The notes: generated by a model not told the origin, from the sequence alone. Counted from the stretch's first letter, positions 1 to 9,389 are shown. The stretch: 64,000 nt of DNA from Pseudoalteromonas sp. EB27 (GCF_001974875.1 NZ_MTQD01000016.1:1-64000); one strand, 5' to 3'. Numbers and translations: made by a program.

Positions 1-117
1 TGCATTCTCAGCCATATCGCTTGCTAGTACAGCTAATCGTCGGGTGCGTCTCGGATCCCCTAAATTAGCGTTACCAAAAATTAATTGAGCCCATTCTTCA
101 GAAGTGTTTGTGTGCAT
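1..117 (-). CDS. IS4-family (IS50 group) transposase, N-terminal fragment
   Basis: 39 codons are visible from ATG at 117 to the window edge. The stretch WAQLIFGNANLGDPRRTRRL matches the N-terminal DNA-binding region of Tn5 transposase (WAK-x10-LGDPRRTARL), including the LGDPRR block that contacts the transposon end. The reading frame is open up to the edge, so the gene is cut by the window rather than visibly broken. In IS50 the full protein is about 476 residues with a DDE catalytic core, which cannot be seen here. Whether the copy is active cannot be judged. Confidence 0.85.
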   Translation of the reverse strand, partial: MHTNTSEEWAQLIFGNANLGDPRRTRRLAVLASDMAENA

Positions 118-194
118 ACGATAAATCTATGAGTGATGATGATCGATTAGATCACAGACTTATCGATATTCAAAGACTTGTGTATAAGAGACAG
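1..194 (-). mobile_element. Tn5/IS50-like IS4-family insertion sequence, one end (rest off the left edge)
   Basis: Reading inward from 194 on the minus strand, the terminal 19 bases are CTGTCTCTTATACACAAGT (176-194). This differs from the Tn5 outside end at one base. Its first 16 bases equal the hyperactive mosaic end. The transposase start lies 77 bases further in, close to the spacing in IS50. Two GATC (Dam) sites lie between the end and the gene, as in IS50 where methylation tunes the transposase promoter. IS50-group elements duplicate 9 bp, so positions 195-203 (CCATGTAGG) should recur beyond the far end, outside the window. The element sits directly against a dispersed intergenic repeat. 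Confidence 0.85.
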
Positions 195-200
195 CCATGT

Positions 201-372
201 AGGCAACAAAGAGTAAATAGCCCCTAGGAAGAACCCGAAGGGCAGTGGATGTTTGGTCTTTATGCTACGTTATCGCCCATTTATGGGGAATAACCACACT
301 ACATAGGCTCTGCCTTGCCTAAATACCAAACAGACTGCTGCAAATTCAACCTTGAAAGATCAACAGACCCTA
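201..372. repeat. Dispersed intergenic repeat, copy 1 (structured)
   Basis: A non-coding block with a central imperfect palindrome: GTTAT-CG-CCCAT pairs with ATGGG-GA-ATAAC around 270-295, and GTTTGGT near 250 pairs with ACCAAAC near 326. Its flanks (GCAACAAAGAG at 203-213, and the stretch 341-367) recur, shortened, at 17027-17100. This argues for a repeat family rather than unique sequence. No ORF is seen. The IS end abuts it at 194/195. Confidence 0.6.
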
Positions 373-400
373 GCGCTGCATCTATTTTTTGATGGGCATA

Positions 401-431
401 AAAAAACGCAGCACAAATAGGCTGCGTTTTT
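401..431. terminator. Bidirectional intrinsic terminator after the efflux operon
   Basis: ACGCAGC pairs with GCTGCGT around an 8-base loop, with A6 on one side and T5 on the other. It closes the minus-strand operon that ends at 508. Confidence 0.85.
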
Positions 432-507
432 ATTCAATTTGTAGAGGCTACATTATCAGTTAACCTAGCTAAAACTACTTAAATTTAAATCAAATTGTAT
501 AAGCGCT

Positions 508-1536
508 TCACTTAGCAACTTTAACAACTTGCTTGCCGGTAAAACCACCAGCAAGTTGTTTATTAAGCGCTTGCGATACTGACTCAGCACTAAAATCTAC
601 GGGCGTTATTTCTGGGTGTTTAATGTCGCCACTAACAGCTCCTTCAAGTAACAGGTTACCCATAAAACTCAAACGTTGTTGTGCACATAAACTATTAGCA
701 AGCCATGCACCACCAATCGATACAACGCTAATATTGGGCGCTCGGTGATACATTAAGTCTTGATCAAAACAAGGGAGCGGATTTAAGCAGGCAATACGTC
801 CACAAAAACGCATTAACTCAATATTACGCTGAGTACACTCACCACCTATCGTATCAATAACCGCATCAAAGCCTTGCGGGCCAAGTTCTCTGCGGATTTT
901 TTCGCATAGCTTTTTATCGCTATAGTCAAAAACCACATCAGCGCCTAGCTGCTTAACTAATTTATGGTTACGCTTTGATGCCGTGGTAAATACATCTGCA
1001 CCGCGCTGTTTTGCATATTGAATAGCAAACTGCCCTACCGCTCCGGCTCCGCCTTCAATAAAAATAGTATCGCCTTCACTAATGCCTATTTTATCTAAGC
1101 TGATAAGTGCTGCCATACCGGCGCATGGAAGTGTTGCTGCAATGGCCGGATTTAAACCGCTTGGCACAACCGACACTGCGAAGTTAGGTACTTTGGTGTA
1201 TTCGCTCAAAGCACCTTGCTCACCAATGTTGGCATGCCACATAACCCGCTCGCCAACATTTGGAAACACACCTTTATTAGCTTTAACCACAACACCTACG
1301 GCATCTAAGCCTAAAATGTGTGGATACTGCCACTTACAAAAGCCTGTTTTAGCAAATTGACCATCAACTGGATTTAAACCAACGTACTCTACTTTTACAA
1401 GCAGCTCGTTATCTGCACAAATAGGAACAGGCAGCTCAGCATCCGCTAAGTCAATTGCTTCATTTGGTTCTGGCAGTACAATAGCGCGCATTGTTTGCGG
1501 GATAATGTATTCATGTAAATTTTCAGTATTTGGCAT
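508..1536 (-). CDS. MDR-family zinc-independent alcohol dehydrogenase / quinone oxidoreductase
   Basis: 342 residues of the medium-chain dehydrogenase/reductase superfamily. The N-terminal GroES-like domain contains GLNPVDGQ and GLDAVGVV. The C-terminal Rossmann domain has the nucleotide-binding motif EGGAGAVGQFAIQYAK. The structural-zinc cysteine quartet is absent, so it resembles NAD(P)H-dependent quinone reductases rather than zinc alcohol dehydrogenases. A TTG lies one codon upstream, but ATG at 1536 is preferred, with a GAG motif about 8 bases upstream. It is the last gene of the RND efflux operon, starting about 10 bases after the outer-membrane factor stops. The substrate is unknown. 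By analogy with mexS beside mexT/mexEF-oprN, it may detoxify an electrophile that also induces the pump; that is inference. Confidence 0.85.
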   Translation of the reverse strand: MPNTENLHEYIIPQTMRAIVLPEPNEAIDLADAELPVPICADNELLVKVEYVGLNPVDGQFAKTGFCKWQYPHILGLDAVGVVVKANKGVFPNVGERVMWHANIGEQGALSEYTKVPNFAVSVVPSGLNPAIAATLPCAGMAALISLDKIGISEGDTIFIEGGAGAVGQFAIQYAKQRGADVFTTASKRNHKLVKQLGADVVFDYSDKKLCEKIRRELGPQGFDAVIDTIGGECTQRNIELMRFCGRIACLNPLPCFDQDLMYHRAPNISVVSIGGAWLANSLCAQQRLSFMGNLLLEGAVSGDIKHPEITPVDFSAESVSQALNKQLAGGFTGKQVVKVAK

Positions 1537-1546
1537 CAATATAACT

Positions 1547-2959
1547 CTACTTATTAGTGTCGTTTAACGCATAACTCCATTGGCCATTAAATGACTGGTA
1601 AGCATTTACTTTGGCAAGCAGTGAAGTGATTGTTGTTTCAACAGCATTTTCTTGTGCTATTAAAACATCCTGGCGCGCATCTAACAACTCAAGGTAAGGA
1701 ATTTGACCTTCTTCGTACATTGCTTGTGCTTGTAAAAATGCTTTATTAGCAAAGTCATAGCGCTCATCGGCAAAGCGTTTTTGCTGCGCTTGATTGACCA
1801 ACAATTGCAGTGAAAGTTCACTTTCACTTAGTGCAGTTAATACCACTTGTTGATAATCGCTGTAAGCAGCTTCACTTAAAAACTGCTGCGCGTCGCGTTG
1901 TGCTAATAATGCTGGGTAGCTTAATAACGACCATTGTAACTGCGGCGCTATTTGCCACTGCTGATCGGTATTTTTTAAGCCTGTGCTATCTATACTCACA
2001 ACCCCTGCAAATGCAGATAAGCTAATATCGGGTAATAACGCTTTGCTAGCTGCAACACTTAAACTATTTGCTTGGCTAAAATCAAACAGCGCACGGCTAA
2101 TATCTGGACGTAAGGCAATGGCATTATTAGCGTTTTTTAGTGCGACGCTAAAGTCACGTTCCAGCACGCTTTGCTCGTTTTCAATAGCAATATTTTGCGT
2201 TAACTTACCGCTTAGTACTGCAAGTGCAGATAAATCGCTGTATTTTGCATATTCAATAGCAGGCATTAGTGCTTGTTGCTGCCTAAGCTGCGCCATCGTA
2301 CGGTTTAAATCAAGCTCGTTTGCGACGCCTTCGTCAACACGGGCTTGAAGAACGTCAATACTTTGCTCAAGCGCTTCTATTTGAAGCGTAACAATGTGTT
2401 GTTTTTCAACATTGCCTTGATAACTTACAAAGCCTTTAACGACTGACGAAACAACTTCAATTTGCAGTAAACGTACTTGCTCTGCTTGGCTCATGGCCGA
2501 TGCATTTGCAGCATCAACCAACGCCGTTATGCGACCAAATAAATCTAGCTGCCAATCAAGTGCAACGTTTGCACTTGATTGGCGGTCAAACACGCTTGGT
2601 GCATCGCTTCGAGCTGCGCCAACATTTACGCCACCTTGCGGTAGGTATTGGGCTTTTTGCTCTCCTAAACGCGCTAATGCACTTTTAAGTGTTAGCTGGC
2701 TTGTTTGCAAATTATAGTTATTTGCAAGCGCACCAGTAACAAGCTCATTCAGTTGATCAGAATTAAGCTTTTTCCACCAGTTTGTTTCATCAGCAACGCT
2801 AACGTTACTAGCAATATTAGCTTTGGCAACAAATTCGTTAACGGCTTTTTGCTCGCTCATGGTGTCAATTTTACTCGCACACCCGGCTAAAAACGCAGCG
2901 ACTAATACCGCACTGGCAGTCAGACTTGTTTTAAGTCTTTTTTGCATTAATTTAGTCAT
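1547..2959 (-). CDS. RND efflux outer-membrane factor lipoprotein (OprM/NodT family)
   Basis: 470 residues. The signal peptide ends in the lipobox LAGC at about residues 24-27, so the protein is predicted to be lipid-anchored and secreted. The body is the duplicated helical TolC-like fold: two repeats rich in Leu, Ala and Gln, with the second-repeat signature around ALSESELSL and YEEGQIPYLELLDARQDVL. It forms the channel through the outer membrane for the pump encoded just upstream. Its ATG overlaps the end of the pump gene by 8 bases (ATGACTAA), which points to translational coupling. Length is normal for the family. The substrate range cannot be told from sequence. Confidence 0.93.
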   Translation of the reverse strand: MTKLMQKRLKTSLTASAVLVAAFLAGCASKIDTMSEQKAVNEFVAKANIASNVSVADETNWWKKLNSDQLNELVTGALANNYNLQTSQLTLKSALARLGEQKAQYLPQGGVNVGAARSDAPSVFDRQSSANVALDWQLDLFGRITALVDAANASAMSQAEQVRLLQIEVVSSVVKGFVSYQGNVEKQHIVTLQIEALEQSIDVLQARVDEGVANELDLNRTMAQLRQQQALMPAIEYAKYSDLSALAVLSGKLTQNIAIENEQSVLERDFSVALKNANNAIALRPDISRALFDFSQANSLSVAASKALLPDISLSAFAGVVSIDSTGLKNTDQQWQIAPQLQWSLLSYPALLAQRDAQQFLSEAAYSDYQQVVLTALSESELSLQLLVNQAQQKRFADERYDFANKAFLQAQAMYEEGQIPYLELLDARQDVLIAQENAVETTITSLLAKVNAYQSFNGQWSYALNDTNK

Positions 2960-5900
2960 GAGTATTCTCCTGCGCTTTCTCTTTTTTGTTAGTCACTAAC
3001 ATATAAAATACCGGCGTGAATAATAGACCAAACACGGTTACACCTATCATCCCTGAGAATACTGCGTTACCCATTGCGTGTCGCATTTCGGCCCCTGCAC
3101 CGGTGGCAAGTACTAACGGTACAACACCTGCTGTAAATGCAATCGACGTCATTAATATTGGGCGCAAGCGCATACGACATGCCTCAAGTATTGCCTCTAA
3201 GTGCGATAAGCCTGAGTCGTGTCTATCTTTTGCAAACTCAACCATCAATATCGCATTTTTAGAAGCCAACGCGACCAGTACTATTAATGCTATTTGGGTG
3301 AATATGTTGTTGTCTGAGCCAACAAACCACACACCTAACAAGGCTGAGAAAATAGTCATTGGTACAATTAATATAATTGCCAGTGGTAAACGTAAGCTTT
3401 CGTACTGCGCTGCAAGTACCATAAATACAAGTAATACAACTAACGGGAATACATAAACCATGGTGTTACCGGCAAGTACTTGTTGGTACGTTACTTCAGT
3501 CCACTCATATTCAATACCTGTTGGTAATGTGTCTGCGAGTACTTTTTCAATAGCAATTTGTGCTTGATCAGAACTATAACCTGGCGCTGGGCTACCATTT
3601 AGCTCTGCACTTGGGTAACCGTTGTAATGCATAACACGGTCAGGACCAATTGTTGGTGTTACAGTTAGTACAGATCCCAGTGGCACCATATTACCTGAGC
3701 GGTTACGTACTTTTAAATTAAGTATTTGATCAGGGTCTAAGCGGTAGTCAGCATCAGCCTGTGCATTTACTTGGTACGTACGGCCAAACATATTAAAGTC
3801 ATTTACGTACACAGAGCCTAAGTAAATTTGCAGTGCGTTAAATACTTCATCAAGTGGAATACCTTGAATAAGCGCTTGCTCACGGTCAATATCAATATCC
3901 ATTTGTGGAACTTGAATACGGAAACTTGAGTACAAGCCCATTAATGCAGGGTCTTGTTGCGCCTTACCGATTACGGCTTGCAAGCTATTAAATAAGGCTT
4001 CAAACCCTTTGTTTGCTCTGTCTTCAATTTGCAGTTTAAAACCACCGGTAGTGCCTAAACCTTGAATTGGCGGCGGTGGAAATACCGCTACAAAGGCTTC
4101 ATCAATAGCAGCAAAACGTTTATTCAATTCTGCCGCAATCGCCATAGCTGATTGGCTTGGATCGGTACGTTTGTCAAAACTTTCAAGTGGTGTAAATACA
4201 ATGCCGCTGTTAGGGCTATTAGTAAAACCGTTCACTGATAAGCCAGGGAATGCAACTGTGTGGGCAACGCCTGGTACTTCTAATGCAATTTGCTGCATTT
4301 GAGAAAGCACATCTTCAGTACGGTCAAGGCTTGAAGCGTCAGGTAACTGCGCAATAGCCACTAAATACTGTTTATCTTGCTGTGGAATAAAGCCACCTGG
4401 TACAGAATCAAATAACTTAATTGTGCCGCCAACCAGTGCAATGTAAGCCACCATAACAACAACAGTCATACGAATTAGTTTTTGTACCAGTTTTTCGTAA
4501 CCTTTAGCACCACGGTTAAATACGCGGTTAAATGGTTTAAACAACCAACGACCAAACAGTTTATTGAGTAAACGCGTGAACGCATCTGGCTTTGCATCAT
4601 GCGATTTTAGTAACAATGCAGCAAGCGCAGGCGATAACGTGAGTGAGTTAAACGCTGAGATAATCGTCGAAATTGTAATTGTAAGTGCAAATTGCTTATA
4701 AAACTGACCTGATAAACCGGTAATAAACGCAGTAGGAATAAATACAGCACTTAGTACTAACGCAATTGCAATAATAGGGCCTGTTACTTCGCTCATTGCA
4801 ACGCGGGTTGCTTCAAGTGGCGATAAACCATTTTCGATATTACGCTCTACGTTTTCAACAACTACAATCGCATCATCTACAACAATACCTATGGCCAGTA
4901 CTAAACCAAACAACGACAAGGTATTAATTGATACGCCTAACCACTGCATTACTGCAAACGTACCAATGAGTGAAATAGGCACAGCAATTAGCGGAATGAT
5001 AGATGCACGCCACGTTTGTAAAAATACAATAACAACAATAACTACCAGCACAATTGCTTCAAGCAAAGTGGCAATTACCGCGTCAATTGAGCCGCGAACA
5101 AATACTGTAGGGTCGTACACAATGTCGTATTCAACACCAGTAGGGAAATCTTTAGATAAGCGCGCCATTGTTTCGCGTACTTGATCGGAAAGCTCAATAG
5201 CGTTTGAACCAGGGCGCTGAAATATTGGCATTGCAAGAGCTGGTTGGTTATCAAGCTCTGCACGTAGTGAGTAAGTATCTTGACCTAAATCAACACGGGC
5301 TATATCAGATAAACGCGTTAACTGACCTTCGTCGCCTACTTTAATAATAACTTGTTCAAATTCTTCAATACTGTTTAAACGACCTTTAACGTTTAACAAT
5401 ATTTGAAATTGACTGTCGTTTGAAATTGGTTGCGCACCTAAGCTACCGGCAGCAACTTGCTGGTTTTGCGAGCGAAGTGCTGTTACTACATCTGTTGCTG
5501 TTAATTCGCGTGCAGCAAGTGCATCTGGGTTTAGCCATACTCGCATTGAGTATTTGCCAGCACCAAACATGCGAATATCACCTACACCCGGTAAACGCGC
5601 AATTTCATCTTTAATGTTTAAATCGGCATAGTTAGATAAGTACGCTGTGTCGTGCGTTTTTTCAGGTGAATATAAATGCACTACCATGGTTAAATCTGGC
5701 GATGATTTTTCGGCTACAACACCTAAACGTTGTACTTCTTCTGGCAAACGCGGAAGTGCACTGTTTACACGGTTTTGTACTTGTACTTGAGCACGATCTA
5801 AATCGGTACCTAACGCAAAGGTCACCGTTAATGTCATACGGCCATCGCTTGTACCTTGCGAAAACATATACAACATGTTTTCAGTACCGTTAATTTCTTG

Positions 5901-6104
5901 CTCCAGCGGTGTTGCCACTGTTTGCGCAATAACGGTTGGGTTAGCACCCGGGTAGTTAGCGGTAACAACAACAGTTGGAGGAACTACTTCTGGATATTCA
6001 CTTACTGGTAATTGGAATAGTGATATACCACCAGCAATTAAAATAACCAATGACAGCATGGCCGCAAATATTGGGCGCTGTATAAAGAAATGCGAAAATT
6101 TCAT
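2952..6104 (-). CDS. RND multidrug efflux pump, HAE1 family (AcrB/MexF-like)
   Basis: 1050 residues, the expected size. The start MKFSHFFIQRPIFA is the canonical inner-membrane entry of HAE1 pumps. ATG at 6104 has AAGG seven bases upstream, so it is preferred over the TTG before it. TM2-TM6 lie around residues 335-500, with the proton-relay aspartates in the VLAIGIVVDDAIVVVENV helix. A second TM bundle lies at about 870-1030. The porter and docking domains carry the typical FPPPPIQGLGTTGGF stretch, which is closer to MexF/BpeF-type than AcrB. It exchanges protons for drugs, working with the adaptor upstream and the outer-membrane factor downstream. All are co-transcribed on the minus strand. 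Confidence 0.95.
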   Translation of the reverse strand: MKFSHFFIQRPIFAAMLSLVILIAGGISLFQLPVSEYPEVVPPTVVVTANYPGANPTVIAQTVATPLEQEINGTENMLYMFSQGTSDGRMTLTVTFALGTDLDRAQVQVQNRVNSALPRLPEEVQRLGVVAEKSSPDLTMVVHLYSPEKTHDTAYLSNYADLNIKDEIARLPGVGDIRMFGAGKYSMRVWLNPDALAARELTATDVVTALRSQNQQVAAGSLGAQPISNDSQFQILLNVKGRLNSIEEFEQVIIKVGDEGQLTRLSDIARVDLGQDTYSLRAELDNQPALAMPIFQRPGSNAIELSDQVRETMARLSKDFPTGVEYDIVYDPTVFVRGSIDAVIATLLEAIVLVVIVVIVFLQTWRASIIPLIAVPISLIGTFAVMQWLGVSINTLSLFGLVLAIGIVVDDAIVVVENVERNIENGLSPLEATRVAMSEVTGPIIAIALVLSAVFIPTAFITGLSGQFYKQFALTITISTIISAFNSLTLSPALAALLLKSHDAKPDAFTRLLNKLFGRWLFKPFNRVFNRGAKGYEKLVQKLIRMTVVVMVAYIALVGGTIKLFDSVPGGFIPQQDKQYLVAIAQLPDASSLDRTEDVLSQMQQIALEVPGVAHTVAFPGLSVNGFTNSPNSGIVFTPLESFDKRTDPSQSAMAIAAELNKRFAAIDEAFVAVFPPPPIQGLGTTGGFKLQIEDRANKGFEALFNSLQAVIGKAQQDPALMGLYSSFRIQVPQMDIDIDREQALIQGIPLDEVFNALQIYLGSVYVNDFNMFGRTYQVNAQADADYRLDPDQILNLKVRNRSGNMVPLGSVLTVTPTIGPDRVMHYNGYPSAELNGSPAPGYSSDQAQIAIEKVLADTLPTGIEYEWTEVTYQQVLAGNTMVYVFPLVVLLVFMVLAAQYESLRLPLAIILIVPMTIFSALLGVWFVGSDNNIFTQIALIVLVALASKNAILMVEFAKDRHDSGLSHLEAILEACRMRLRPILMTSIAFTAGVVPLVLATGAGAEMRHAMGNAVFSGMIGVTVFGLLFTPVFYMLVTNKKEKAQENTHD

Positions 6105-6113
6105 CAATAAACC

Positions 6114-7283
6114 TTATTGCTTAGCCACAAATTGTGCGTTGTCGTTTGACAATGTAAATGCTACACCGCTGGTATCAATTATTACGGTTTGCGGAGAGAT
6201 TGGCATACCAGGGCCTACGCGAGCAGGGCCATTTACGGCAATAACATCACCTTCATTAAGGCCTGATGTAACCGCACGTAATGCACCGTAACGCTCACCT
6301 GTAGTGATAAGCTTGTATTCAAGTACGTTGTTTTCGCCAACCGTTAATACAAAACGATTTTTTAAGTCGGTACCAATTGCACGTTCTGGGATAATAATCG
6401 CGTCGCTAATAGAATTTGCAGCCAGCTTTATACGTGCAAACGAGCCTGCGCGTAGTTGATTGCTATCTTCATTAAATACCGCACGTACACGTAATGTACC
6501 TGTCGATGAATTAATTTGGTTATCAATAAAGTTAATGTAGCCTTTGTATGCAAAATCGCTTTGACCGACCTTTTGCATTACAACAGTTTGATGGCTCGCA
6601 GCAGTAACATCACTGAAAGAGCTATTCCAGGTGCGTTCATCAACATCAAAATAAGCGTACATAGCTTGGTTTGAAACAATTGACGTTAATACGCTTTGAC
6701 CCGCAAGTATGTTGTTACCTTTAGTGATATTTGCGCGAGAAATAATGCCATCAATTGGTGATACAACTGACGTAAATTCTAAATCAAGCTCTGCTGAGGT
6801 AAGTTGTGCTTGAAGTGCAGAAAGCTGTGCTTCGCGTTGACGTAGTGTTGAAGTACGCGCTTGTGCTTGCTCAGTAGAAATTGCCTTACGGTCTAATAAG
6901 CGTACCGCACGTTTGTCTTCACTTTTAGCTTGCTCTAAGGCAGCTTCTGCGCTGTTGATTTGCGCTTTTAAACTAGCAACCACAGCAGCAAATGGACGAG
7001 CATCTAATTGAAATAAAACATCGCCTTCTTTAACCACATCGCCTTCTTTAAATTCAATGCTATCGATGATTCCTGATACACGCGGCATTAAGGCAACTTC
7101 TTGTGGAGACTCTAAACGCGTTGTATATGTGTGCCAGCTTTGTACCGGCTTAACAAGCACCTGTGCTACATCAATTGGTTGAAGTTGCTGTGCAGGTGCT
7201 GATTGAGCTGTGCTCTCATCAGCACAACCTGCTAGTGTTAAAGATGCCGCAGTAAGTGCAGCAGCAATTAGATGTTTGTTCAT
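6114..7283 (-). CDS. RND efflux periplasmic adaptor lipoprotein (membrane fusion protein)
   Basis: 389 residues, first gene of the operon. The signal peptide has the lipobox LAGC near residue 20. The lipoyl/beta-barrel halves flank a helical hairpin: VSGIIDSIEFKEGDVVKEG (first lipoyl half), a coiled coil at about 100-165 rich in Ala, Gln and Glu, and SPIDGIISRANITKGN (second half). It bridges pump and outer-membrane channel in the periplasm. The start is backed by GGAG seven bases before ATG. The pump begins nine bases later. The 119-base gap to the divergent LysR gene holds the likely operator. Confidence 0.94.
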   Translation of the reverse strand: MNKHLIAAALTAASLTLAGCADESTAQSAPAQQLQPIDVAQVLVKPVQSWHTYTTRLESPQEVALMPRVSGIIDSIEFKEGDVVKEGDVLFQLDARPFAAVVASLKAQINSAEAALEQAKSEDKRAVRLLDRKAISTEQAQARTSTLRQREAQLSALQAQLTSAELDLEFTSVVSPIDGIISRANITKGNNILAGQSVLTSIVSNQAMYAYFDVDERTWNSSFSDVTAASHQTVVMQKVGQSDFAYKGYINFIDNQINSSTGTLRVRAVFNEDSNQLRAGSFARIKLAANSISDAIIIPERAIGTDLKNRFVLTVGENNVLEYKLITTGERYGALRAVTSGLNEGDVIAVNGPARVGPGMPISPQTVIIDTSGVAFTLSNDNAQFVAKQ

Positions 7284-7363
7284 GAAGACGCTCCATTGTT
7301 GATTAGCCTCGCATAATACGGATTAAACCCGTGTGTAAAAACCATAGATTTTTAAATTCATTA

Positions 7364-7378
7364 ATGCCAAAATGGCAT
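7364..7378. promoter_or_regulatory. Palindrome in the LysR/efflux intergenic region, candidate operator
   Basis: ATGCCA-AAA-TGGCAT is a perfect inverted repeat 24 bases before the LysR start and 80 bases before the adaptor start. Position and symmetry suit a LysR-family recognition site governing both directions. No binding data are implied. Confidence 0.55.
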
Positions 7379-7402
7379 CAATAGGTTAATTAAGGTGTAA
7401 TA

Positions 7403-8341
7403 ATGGATACAACAAGTCGACTTTTAATGTTACTTGAAGTGGTTGAGCAAGGCTCTTTTGCAAAAGCTGCAGAAATACGCAACATAGATCGCTCTGTTAT
7501 ATCCAAGCAAATTAGCCGTTTAGAAGATGAGTTAGGCGTTAGGTTACTTAACCGCACAACGCGTTCGTTTTCGCTCACAGCGGCAGGCGCCGAAATGATC
7601 AAAAAAGCCGCAGAGCTTAGAGAGCTGCTTGGCGAAACCGTACGCATGGCCGAAAACTACCATTTAGAACCGCGCGGCGTGTTAAAAATCACTTCATCAA
7701 CACTTATTGGTCGTCGTTATTTACAACCTGTACTTAATGATTTTCAAAAACGCTTTCCTCAAGTAGAAGTTGAACTACGTTTAGACGATAGATTAGTAGA
7801 TATAGTCTCTGAAGGATTTGATTTGGCTTTTCGTGTAGGTGAGCCTAAAGATTCGTCACTTATTGCACGTAAAATAGCGCGTAACCGGTTATTAATTTTA
7901 GCTGCGCCACAGTTTATTGAAACTTATGGTATGCCAAAAACAATGGAAGAGTTAGCGCAATTACCAGCAGCAAGCTATGCCAGTAATTCTATTCGAGTAG
8001 AAGCTATAGATTACTACGATAGTAAAGGTGAACGCTGCGAGCAAAAAATAAAAAGTGTGTTTCGTGCAAACGATGCAGAGTCATTATTAATGAAAACGTT
8101 ATCGGGCACAACTTACTTTGTCGCCCCAGCATTTATTATTGGTGATGAAATAATACAAGGTAAGCTAGTGCCTTTATTAACAGATGTGAAACTCATGGAG
8201 TTTAGTGCGATGTATGCCGTATATCCGCATCGAGATTTACCAGTAAGGACCCGGTTGTTTTTTGATGCTGTGCGCGAGCATTTAGGAAAAGACAAACCGA
8301 TTTGGGAAAATGGGATCCCCAATTTTGAGCAAATGTACTAA
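7403..8341 (+). CDS. LysR-family transcriptional regulator
   Basis: 312 residues. The N-terminal winged helix-turn-helix has FAKAAEIRNIDRSVISKQI followed by LGVRLLNRTTR (residues about 15-60). The C-terminal effector-binding domain is of the periplasmic-binding-protein fold, CrgA/YafC-like. RBS AAGG lies seven bases before ATG. It is divergent from the RND pump operon and shares a 119-base regulatory gap with it, so it is the presumed local regulator of that operon. Its inducer is unknown. Confidence 0.92.
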   Translation: MDTTSRLLMLLEVVEQGSFAKAAEIRNIDRSVISKQISRLEDELGVRLLNRTTRSFSLTAAGAEMIKKAAELRELLGETVRMAENYHLEPRGVLKITSSTLIGRRYLQPVLNDFQKRFPQVEVELRLDDRLVDIVSEGFDLAFRVGEPKDSSLIARKIARNRLLILAAPQFIETYGMPKTMEELAQLPAASYASNSIRVEAIDYYDSKGERCEQKIKSVFRANDAESLLMKTLSGTTYFVAPAFIIGDEIIQGKLVPLLTDVKLMEFSAMYAVYPHRDLPVRTRLFFDAVREHLGKDKPIWENGIPNFEQMY

Positions 8342-8351
8342 GTGACCCTAC

Positions 8352-9389
8352 TTAAGCAACTACCGCCTCACGGTCGTGTTCTTGTTTAAACTTACAATAC
8401 ACTTTATTGCGGCCAAACTGTTTTGCTTTGTATAACTGCTTATCCGCTTGGTTTACAAAGCTTTCCAATGAATTAGTACTTTTACATTTTGCGACACCAA
8501 TACTTGTTGTCACATTAATAGCAAGGCCGTCAATGTCAAATGTTGTATTTTCAAAACGTGCCCTTATTTGTTCAGCGGTATTAAGTGCGGCCTCTTCATT
8601 TGCAAAAGCGCTAAATAAAGCAAACTCCTCACCGCCTACTCTAAATACATACCCTCTAGGAAGCTCAACTCTTAGTAAAGTGGCCACTTCGATAAGTACT
8701 TGGTCACCGACACCATGACCATGCTCATCATTTATCTGCTTAAAAAAGTCTAAATCGAGTAAAAACAAATATAGCTGTGATTTATCTTGTAGTTCAACTT
8801 CAAAGTAGTGGTTCATTGAAAGGCGATTACCTGCACCCGTTAGCGGATCAAGTAATGCTAAATTTTTAAGGCGCTTTGAAAAATGTGAGCGGCTCCCTTC
8901 AAAAACATGAGAAATCGCCCAAATACTAAAATAAGCACAGATTAAATTAAGAGATAGGTTAAAATTTTCAAAAGGGGCAAGAGTAGACTTACTCCCTAAA
9001 ATAAACACTTGGATAACTAATAAATTTGCAGAGAAAATTACACCGTATTGTTTACCTAATAACAGATAGTACAAAATAGGTAATGCAAACGACCATACAA
9101 ACACAGCATTACGAGGCGATGCTAAAGATGTACCCAAAATAACAATTAGCGTTATGAGCACACACATTATCAAGGATTGCCAAAACTGTAGTGGACGGCG
9201 TATAAGTGAAATATAAGTAAATATACAATAAATAGAAAAACAGATTTCGATATAGCCAAGCAATGGAAAGTTATTTACGGTTAAATTAAAACCCGCAAAT
9301 CCTACCGATAAAGAACCAAAACAAAGACACATTCCTCGCAGAACGTCTTTCCTTAATGATTTAGTGCTATTAAGGGCGGCGATATCCAT
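8352..9389 (-). CDS. Membrane-bound GGDEF diguanylate cyclase
   Basis: 345 residues from ATG 9389; a GTG three codons upstream is less likely. The N-terminal half has five to six hydrophobic helices (residues about 15-180), with no recognised sensory-domain signature. The C-terminal GGDEF domain contains LDPLTGAGNR, LDLDFFKQINDEHGHGVGDQVL and the active-site loop VGGEEF. All catalytic positions look intact, so it should make cyclic di-GMP from two GTP. An RxxD inhibitory site could not be confidently placed before the loop. It faces the LysR gene tail-to-tail. The signal sensed is unknown. Confidence 0.9.
   Translation of the reverse strand: MDIAALNSTKSLRKDVLRGMCLCFGSLSVGFAGFNLTVNNFPLLGYIEICFSIYCIFTYISLIRRPLQFWQSLIMCVLITLIVILGTSLASPRNAVFVWSFALPILYYLLLGKQYGVIFSANLLVIQVFILGSKSTLAPFENFNLSLNLICAYFSIWAISHVFEGSRSHFSKRLKNLALLDPLTGAGNRLSMNHYFEVELQDKSQLYLFLLDLDFFKQINDEHGHGVGDQVLIEVATLLRVELPRGYVFRVGGEEFALFSAFANEEAALNTAEQIRARFENTTFDIDGLAINVTTSIGVAKCKSTNSLESFVNQADKQLYKAKQFGRNKVYCKFKQEHDREAVVA

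Noticed and set aside
176..194. Sequencing-library adapter (Nextera mosaic end) contamination at the left junction
   Set aside because: The 16-base match to the mosaic end is striking, but the last three bases follow the native Tn5 outside end, and a Tn5-like transposase N-terminus is encoded at the right distance. A genuine insertion sequence explains all of it. Raw reads would settle it.
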